Source of the DNA: CAZIKB01 sp964539665 | GTDB lineage: Bacteria > Zhuqueibacterota > Zhuqueibacteria > Oceanimicrobiales > Oceanimicrobiaceae | Direction of reading: 5' to 3' | Assembly (NCBI GenBank): GCA_964539665.1 | Contig: CAZIKB010000175.1 | Coordinates: 1 to 10,490, forward strand | DNA length: 10,490 nucleotides | In this document: piece after piece, positions 6,192 through 10,490 of the stretch | Numbering within the stretch: position 1 is the first letter of the stretch | How the letters are laid out: each line of letters starts with the position of its first letter | Notes under the pieces: model-generated | Told to the model about the DNA's origin: nothing | Databases searched by the model: none | Seen by the model: the letters and a program-made list of their open reading frames with translations, nothing else | Position numbers and translations under genes: made by a program

Positions 6192-8213
6192 TTGAAAAAT
6201 CACCGATTGGCAAAAGGATATATGAATAAAGTCCTTTATGTTAATCTTAGCGAAGAGTCTTATCATTCAGAACCGATTGATCCAAAAACCGCAGAACTGT
6301 TTTTTGGCGGCCGGGGTTTCGGAATCTGTTTTCTTTTTGAACATTTTAAGAAACTGCAACAAGAAGGCAAATATAAGAATCCCTTTGCCGAAGTAAACCC
6401 GCTTTCAGCCGACAATGTGATCGTCATCGCAACCTCTCCCGCAACGGGAACCAAGATGCCGACTTCCGGAAGAGTTCACATGAATTATAAATCTCCCTTA
6501 ACCGGGGCCTTGGGAAGTACCAATGCCGGTGGGCGCTGGGCGGTTGAATTTAAGAAATCGGGTTATGACTTGCTGGTATTGACCGGCAAATCTCCAAAGC
6601 CGGTCTATCTCGTGATTTCAAGTGCCGGCGTTGAGTTTGTTGAGGCCGAGTCCCTTAAAGACCTGAGTTCAATCGAAACCAGGACTGCCATTAAGGAAAA
6701 GCTTTCCAAGAAGGCGCAAGTCCTGACTATCGGAGCAGGAGGAAAAAACCTGTCCTATTTTGCATCCGTATTGAGTGACCGAGGTAAAGCTTTAGGCAGG
6801 GGCGGAGGTGGCGCCGTTTTTGGATCAAAAAACCTCTATGCCATCGCTGTCCTTCCTGGCCGGGAAATGGCCATCGAAGTTGCCAACGAAAAGAATTTAC
6901 AGCTTAAAAATAAAAGCGGGGCTTCTTATCAGGCAAGGTTGAAACTTAATCTAGGCAAATTCACTAAAAAGGAAGAACATTTCGGAATATTGTCTTCCAT
7001 GGGGTCGTTAGGAATTTTGGGAATGGTCGACAATTTTGGCCAACTTGTTCATAACAATATGCGGGATACTGACCATAACCCAGCCGACATTAGAAAGATC
7101 AACGGTGAAGCCTTGAGAAACCACGCTAAAAACGCAAAACCAGGTGAAACCAGGATTGAGGTCAAGAGAGGCACCTGTTTTAACTGCCCGATTACCTGTA
7201 AAAGAGAAACCAGGCTCATTGATGGTAAGGGAAACCTAATCGAGGCTGGCGAAGGGCCAGAATTTGAATCGACAGCCCTGATGGGGGCCAATTTGTCCAT
7301 ATATGATCTGGCAATCATAATCCAGGCCAATTATCTGGCGAATCATTACGGCCTGGATACCATTTCCCTGGGTGCAACCATCGCCTCGTTTTTTGATCTT
7401 TATGATGTTGTGGTTGAAAAGGCCGAAAATCTTCAATTATTGGAAAAAAAGTTTTTGGAGGAGGTAGAGGATTTTATTTCGAAATATGGAACGCCTGGTT
7501 TTGGAAAATCGGAATTACTGATTCCATTGGTGCACTTGATCGGCAAAGCGGAGGGAATCGGCAGGCACCTGGCCAAGGGCTCTTATCGATTCTGTGAACG
7601 TTATGGTCATAAAGAACTTTCGATGAGTGTGAAAAAACTGGAGCTGCCGGCCTACGACCCTCGGACGTCATTCAGCCAGGCTTTGTGTTATGAGATGAAT
7701 AACCGGGGAGGATGCCATTTGGAAGGCGGTTACACGGCTCCGCACGCTTACTGCGCGGGTTATGCCGAATGGCCTGCCAACAGAATAGAAGGTACGCCCC
7801 TGATAGCCAAAAACGCCACCCTGAAAAACACGGCCCTGGATGTCATCGGTGCTTGTGCTTATGGATCATTCTCTTTAAATCTGGATGAATATGCTGCCTT
7901 GATAAGGGCAGTTACCGGACTTGAATACAATTCAGGAACTCTCAAAAAACTCGCCAGTCGGGTTATCACTCTGGAAAAAGTCTTTAACATTTTGTGTGGA
8001 TTGACTCAGGACGATGACTGGCTGCCGGATAGGTTTTATTCGGAAACCATCCAGGTAAAGGGCTCTACGGCAATGTGCCGCCGGGAAGAATTTCAAAAGA
8101 TGCATCATGAGTATTATGATTCCCTGGGGTGGGACAGGAATGGCAAACCGACCGAAAAAACCTTGAAGGAATTGGAATTATTAGAATTCGAAGAGTCAAA
8201 TGGAATCAAATAA
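6192..8213 (+). CDS. Tungsten-containing aldehyde:ferredoxin oxidoreductase (AOR family)
   Basis: AOR-family enzymes oxidise aldehydes to carboxylic acids with ferredoxin, using a bis-pterin tungsten cofactor and one [4Fe-4S] cluster in the cytoplasm. The 673-residue protein has the full family layout. An N-terminal pterin-binding region includes GRGFG (40-44) and the Arg/Asn/Gly-rich block at 93-116. The cluster motif C329-x2-C332-x3-C336 pairs with a fourth cysteine C555 in DVIGAC, the second DxxGLC-type pterin motif; the first appears as NHYGLD (384-389). GPEFES (355-360) and H509 in NNRGGCHL match active-site positions of Pyrococcus AOR. The start is uncertain. TTG at 6192 has GGAG 14 nt upstream and keeps the conserved KGY before M11; ATG at 6222 follows AAAAGGA very closely but loses KGY. 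The 3' end overlaps the aldolase gene by 14 nt, which suggests L-lactaldehyde as substrate (inference). Cofactor-synthesis genes are not in the window. Confidence 0.93.
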   Translation: MKNHRLAKGYMNKVLYVNLSEESYHSEPIDPKTAELFFGGRGFGICFLFEHFKKLQQEGKYKNPFAEVNPLSADNVIVIATSPATGTKMPTSGRVHMNYKSPLTGALGSTNAGGRWAVEFKKSGYDLLVLTGKSPKPVYLVISSAGVEFVEAESLKDLSSIETRTAIKEKLSKKAQVLTIGAGGKNLSYFASVLSDRGKALGRGGGGAVFGSKNLYAIAVLPGREMAIEVANEKNLQLKNKSGASYQARLKLNLGKFTKKEEHFGILSSMGSLGILGMVDNFGQLVHNNMRDTDHNPADIRKINGEALRNHAKNAKPGETRIEVKRGTCFNCPITCKRETRLIDGKGNLIEAGEGPEFESTALMGANLSIYDLAIIIQANYLANHYGLDTISLGATIASFFDLYDVVVEKAENLQLLEKKFLEEVEDFISKYGTPGFGKSELLIPLVHLIGKAEGIGRHLAKGSYRFCERYGHKELSMSVKKLELPAYDPRTSFSQALCYEMNNRGGCHLEGGYTAPHAYCAGYAEWPANRIEGTPLIAKNATLKNTALDVIGACAYGSFSLNLDEYAALIRAVTGLEYNSGTLKKLASRVITLEKVFNILCGLTQDDDWLPDRFYSETIQVKGSTAMCRREEFQKMHHEYYDSLGWDRNGKPTEKTLKELELLEFEESNGIK

Positions 8214-9624
8214 AAAGATAACTGATAATAAACATCGTATATTTGAAAGAATGCAAAAAATCGGAACGGCGATTTCCTTTGTTAACGCCAATAATACCCA
8301 TAGCGGCAATCTTTCCATGCGTGATCCGTTTGATCCTGATTTATTTTATATTACCGCCAGCGGCTCGCAAGGAGGCCATCTGATCAAACAGGATATAGTG
8401 CCTGTATATTTTTCCGGAGTAAGTTGGGGAGATGCACGAGGCTCGACCGAATCAACGATCCATAGAGAGATCCTGAAAATTCCAGGAGTCAATTCTGTAA
8501 TTCATGCCCATTATATGCATAGCACATTTATTTCATTTGATACCAAAGATAAGCAGTTATTTCTTAGATTTTTAGGAACCGACAGCCATGAGAGAGAAGA
8601 ATTCCTTTTTTATCCGGTTGATCTGATAGGTGCTTATTCCATTGGAGGCGTCAAGGTTGGAAGTTACGAACAACCAGTAGGATCTTCCGAGATGGAAGAA
8701 AGAATTCCTCAATACTTAGGCGAAAACATCTTAACGATTGTAAGGGGTCACGGTCCGTTTGCCAGGGGTTCTTCACCCGAAAATGCCTTTCATTATTTGA
8801 GTGTTTTGGAAAACAGCTCAATGCTGGCGATATTTCTCCGAAGAAGAGATATCGACATTGGCCGAATTCAAAAATCAATCATTGATTTGGGAAAAGATAA
8901 GTTTTTCCCGGTTAATCCCGGTATCTCAGAAATAAACGATTCTCCCAAATGTGAAATCAATGACCAATCCGTACTGGAGGATTTTCGTATCAGGCTGAAT
9001 TATAATTACCGCCAATCCATAGGTGCTTTTGGAACCGGGTCAATGAGCCATAAGATCTCTTCAAAGGAGATGATCTTTTGTTCAATGTCTGCCGTTCCCG
9101 AAAATTTCGAGTTTCCTCTATACCGCACCACCATAAGTTTTAAAGAGAACGATTCGTTAGATTTAAGGCTACATAAGCTGATTTATCAAAATACACACCA
9201 GAATTCTTGTATGATTACGTCAAGCCCGTTGGCAACTGCAGAAGGTATGGCGATTTTAGCAGAAGAATATGGTATGGAAGTATTGTTAGACAGCGGAACT
9301 AAAATTCCTTATCTGGCTGAAGACCATCCCGTGGTAAAGCCAATAGACGGCGAAGCTATTTACTTGAATCCCAGGGTAGGACTGGTTGACATTTCGCAGT
9401 TGGCCGATATGACACCGGACAACCCGATTCTCAATATGCTCCGCCGGTATAAAGGCTGCTGCATCGTTGCCGGGTATGCCGTCATCTCAACAGGAGAAGC
9501 GACCCTGGAACAAGCCGCACACAATGCGGCATCCGCCGAAAGAATAGCCAAGTTTCGTTCCGAAGTCTTTATAAATGAAAAACTGCTAAAAGGGCCGCCG
9601 GTTGAGGTGTTCGAGCCGAAATAG
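8200..9624 (+). CDS. Two-domain class II aldolase, probable L-fuculose-1-phosphate aldolase
   Basis: This protein should cleave L-fuculose-1-phosphate to dihydroxyacetone phosphate and L-lactaldehyde. The 474-residue chain is about twice the length of E. coli FucA (215 aa). Residues about 10-220 form a complete class II aldolase/adducin domain: GNLS (36-39) for phosphate binding, E84 in STESTIH (FucA E73), zinc ligands H102 and H104 in IHAHYMH, and H184 in VRGHGPFA (FucA H155). Residues about 265-458 look like a second, diverged copy. GTGSMSHK, SLDLRLHKLI, SCMITSSPLATAEG and IVAGYAVISTGEATLEQA follow the same order, but the zinc histidines are replaced by Thr/Ser and Tyr. The second half is therefore probably structural or regulatory. 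The ATG at 8200 overlaps the AOR gene by 14 nt, with GAAGAG 4 nt upstream, implying translational coupling. Related substrates such as L-rhamnulose-1-phosphate remain possible. Confidence 0.83.
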   Translation: MESNKKITDNKHRIFERMQKIGTAISFVNANNTHSGNLSMRDPFDPDLFYITASGSQGGHLIKQDIVPVYFSGVSWGDARGSTESTIHREILKIPGVNSVIHAHYMHSTFISFDTKDKQLFLRFLGTDSHEREEFLFYPVDLIGAYSIGGVKVGSYEQPVGSSEMEERIPQYLGENILTIVRGHGPFARGSSPENAFHYLSVLENSSMLAIFLRRRDIDIGRIQKSIIDLGKDKFFPVNPGISEINDSPKCEINDQSVLEDFRIRLNYNYRQSIGAFGTGSMSHKISSKEMIFCSMSAVPENFEFPLYRTTISFKENDSLDLRLHKLIYQNTHQNSCMITSSPLATAEGMAILAEEYGMEVLLDSGTKIPYLAEDHPVVKPIDGEAIYLNPRVGLVDISQLADMTPDNPILNMLRRYKGCCIVAGYAVISTGEATLEQAAHNAASAERIAKFRSEVFINEKLLKGPPVEVFEPK

Positions 9625-9730
9625 TGAATAATCAGTGAAAGAAACCTTGATTGAAAGTCTATTATCCGAAATGCTTAGTGGTTATTTTATGAGATGGCTG
9701 ACATGTGCATAAAGGAGTGCAGCAATCTGC
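9625..9730. other. Convergent intergenic spacer
   Basis: This 106-bp spacer separates the 3' ends of the aldolase and creatininase-family genes. The aldolase TAG is followed immediately by an in-frame TGA. I looked for a bidirectional hairpin terminator with T-runs and found none that was convincing. Confidence 0.5.
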
Positions 9731-10486
9731 TTACGCATCATTACCTCCGGTTAAAATCGCTTTTACGCTTTCTAGAATCTTTTCTTTTGCAGCATTACCG
9801 TATGTAAGATTTGCGTCTTTAGCACTGCGCGAATACCATTTATCATCTTTATACTTATCCATATCAACACCTTCCGGGCAGAATGCCATCATGAGAGACA
9901 TCTCTTGCTTACCGGTGTGATCGATAGGAAACTCCTTTTGAATTTCAGCATCAAGCAATGGATGCAAACGGATCCAACTAAAAGGGTCTGTTTGAGCTTC
10001 ATGATCTGAATAATAGTTTTCCATGTCATCTCGACCCCACCAATCTTCACCGCGTTCTTTTTCTAAAAAGTTAAAAGTTGCTTGTCTGGCTGCCAACTTG
10101 AAGGCCAAGTCTGTCGGCATACCAGCATTGAAGTTTTCACTTTGATGATGAATAAAACAGTGGATATTCTGGAAACCCGTGCGAAGCAGGCTGGAAAACA
10201 CATGACAACCAAAGGTATTTAAGACTTCTGAAGGAACATGGATAGAGCCTTTGCCATCTTCTGGAGATTCAACTACATAACTGGCAGCACCATAATAAAA
10301 TGGCGGCAAAATAATCATATCAATCTCTTTTTCCAAAAGCTCCATCGTTTTGACAACCAATAGAGTATCAACACCCATTACCGAATGCTCACCGTGGTAC
10401 TCCAGTACACCAATTGGTAAAACAACCGGCCAGTGTTCCTTTATTGCTTTTCGGATTTGATCAGGAAACATTAATTCAAAACGCAT
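9731..10486 (-). CDS. Creatininase-family amidohydrolase (5' end at window edge)
   Basis: The 251-residue frame belongs to the creatininase superfamily (PF02633 type), metal-dependent hydrolases of cyclic amides and some carbonyl rings. Family landmarks are LPIGVLEYHGEHSVMGVD (23-40), with presumed metal ligands E29, H31 and D40, and HTGKQEMSLMM (190-200), with the conserved glutamate E195. The central motif, NGHYEN in Pseudomonas creatininase, reads HHQSEN (113-118). E117 is kept, but the usual ligand histidine position holds Q115, with two histidines just before it. The specific substrate is unknown. Relatives include creatinine amidohydrolase, the mycofactocin peptidase MftE and a 3-dehydro-scyllo-inosose hydrolase. 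Only four bases are visible upstream of the ATG at 10486 and no in-frame stop is seen, so the start could lie outside the window. The gene converges on the fucose cluster and need not belong to it. Confidence 0.8.
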   Translation of the reverse strand: MRFELMFPDQIRKAIKEHWPVVLPIGVLEYHGEHSVMGVDTLLVVKTMELLEKEIDMIILPPFYYGAASYVVESPEDGKGSIHVPSEVLNTFGCHVFSSLLRTGFQNIHCFIHHQSENFNAGMPTDLAFKLAARQATFNFLEKERGEDWWGRDDMENYYSDHEAQTDPFSWIRLHPLLDAEIQKEFPIDHTGKQEMSLMMAFCPEGVDMDKYKDDKWYSRSAKDANLTYGNAAKEKILESVKAILTGGNDA

Positions 10487-10490
10487 ATAA

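Noticed and set aside
9705..9920. 71-codon + strand frame beginning near an AAAGGAG sequence
   Set aside because: It lies mostly antisense to the 3' part of the creatininase-family gene, whose protein is clearly family-like. The AAAGGAG (9711-9717) also falls after the frame's own ATG rather than before it.

Overview
The window looks like part of a chromosome from a strictly anaerobic bacterium. It carries a tungsten-type aldehyde:ferredoxin oxidoreductase (AOR) next to a sugar-catabolic pathway. A long inverted repeat built from 8-bp TGGAAT-type units, flanked by a GAGCGAAGCGAAC-like sequence, resembles intergenic elements I associate with Desulfobacterota (former Deltaproteobacteria). That placement rests on memory and inference and was not searched.

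Layout, left to right. Positions 1-395 hold no convincing gene, but contain a near-consensus sigma70-type promoter on the + strand and a small inverted repeat. Positions 396-2370 are a minus-strand two-gene operon: an aldo/keto reductase is transcribed first, and 4 nt later comes a MalK/UgpC-type sugar ABC-transporter ATPase without its permeases. Positions 2371-2564 are a divergent control region with candidate promoters and two short palindromes. Positions 2565-5897 hold, on the + strand, an unmistakable L-fucose isomerase (fucI) and an FGGY kinase that resembles rhamnulokinase and probably acts as the L-fuculose kinase. Positions 5898-6191 hold the nested inverted-repeat element. Positions 6192-9624 hold a W-dependent AOR and a two-domain class II aldolase whose reading frames overlap by 14 nt. 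A creatininase-family amidohydrolase is read convergently from the right edge and may continue beyond the window.

How the genes could work together (inference). L-fucose is isomerised to L-fuculose and phosphorylated to L-fuculose-1-phosphate, which the aldolase cleaves to dihydroxyacetone phosphate and L-lactaldehyde. The best-known bacteria dispose of lactaldehyde with an NAD-dependent dehydrogenase (AldA) or an iron-dependent reductase (FucO). Neither is visible here. Instead the aldolase gene overlaps an AOR gene, so lactaldehyde may be oxidised to lactate with reduction of ferredoxin. The divergent aldo/keto reductase could be a reductive alternative, and the ABC ATPase may energise sugar uptake.

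The two most notable points are this AOR-linked fucose pathway and the aldolase. The aldolase has an intact N-terminal zinc domain followed by a second, class-II-aldolase-like domain that has lost its metal ligands.
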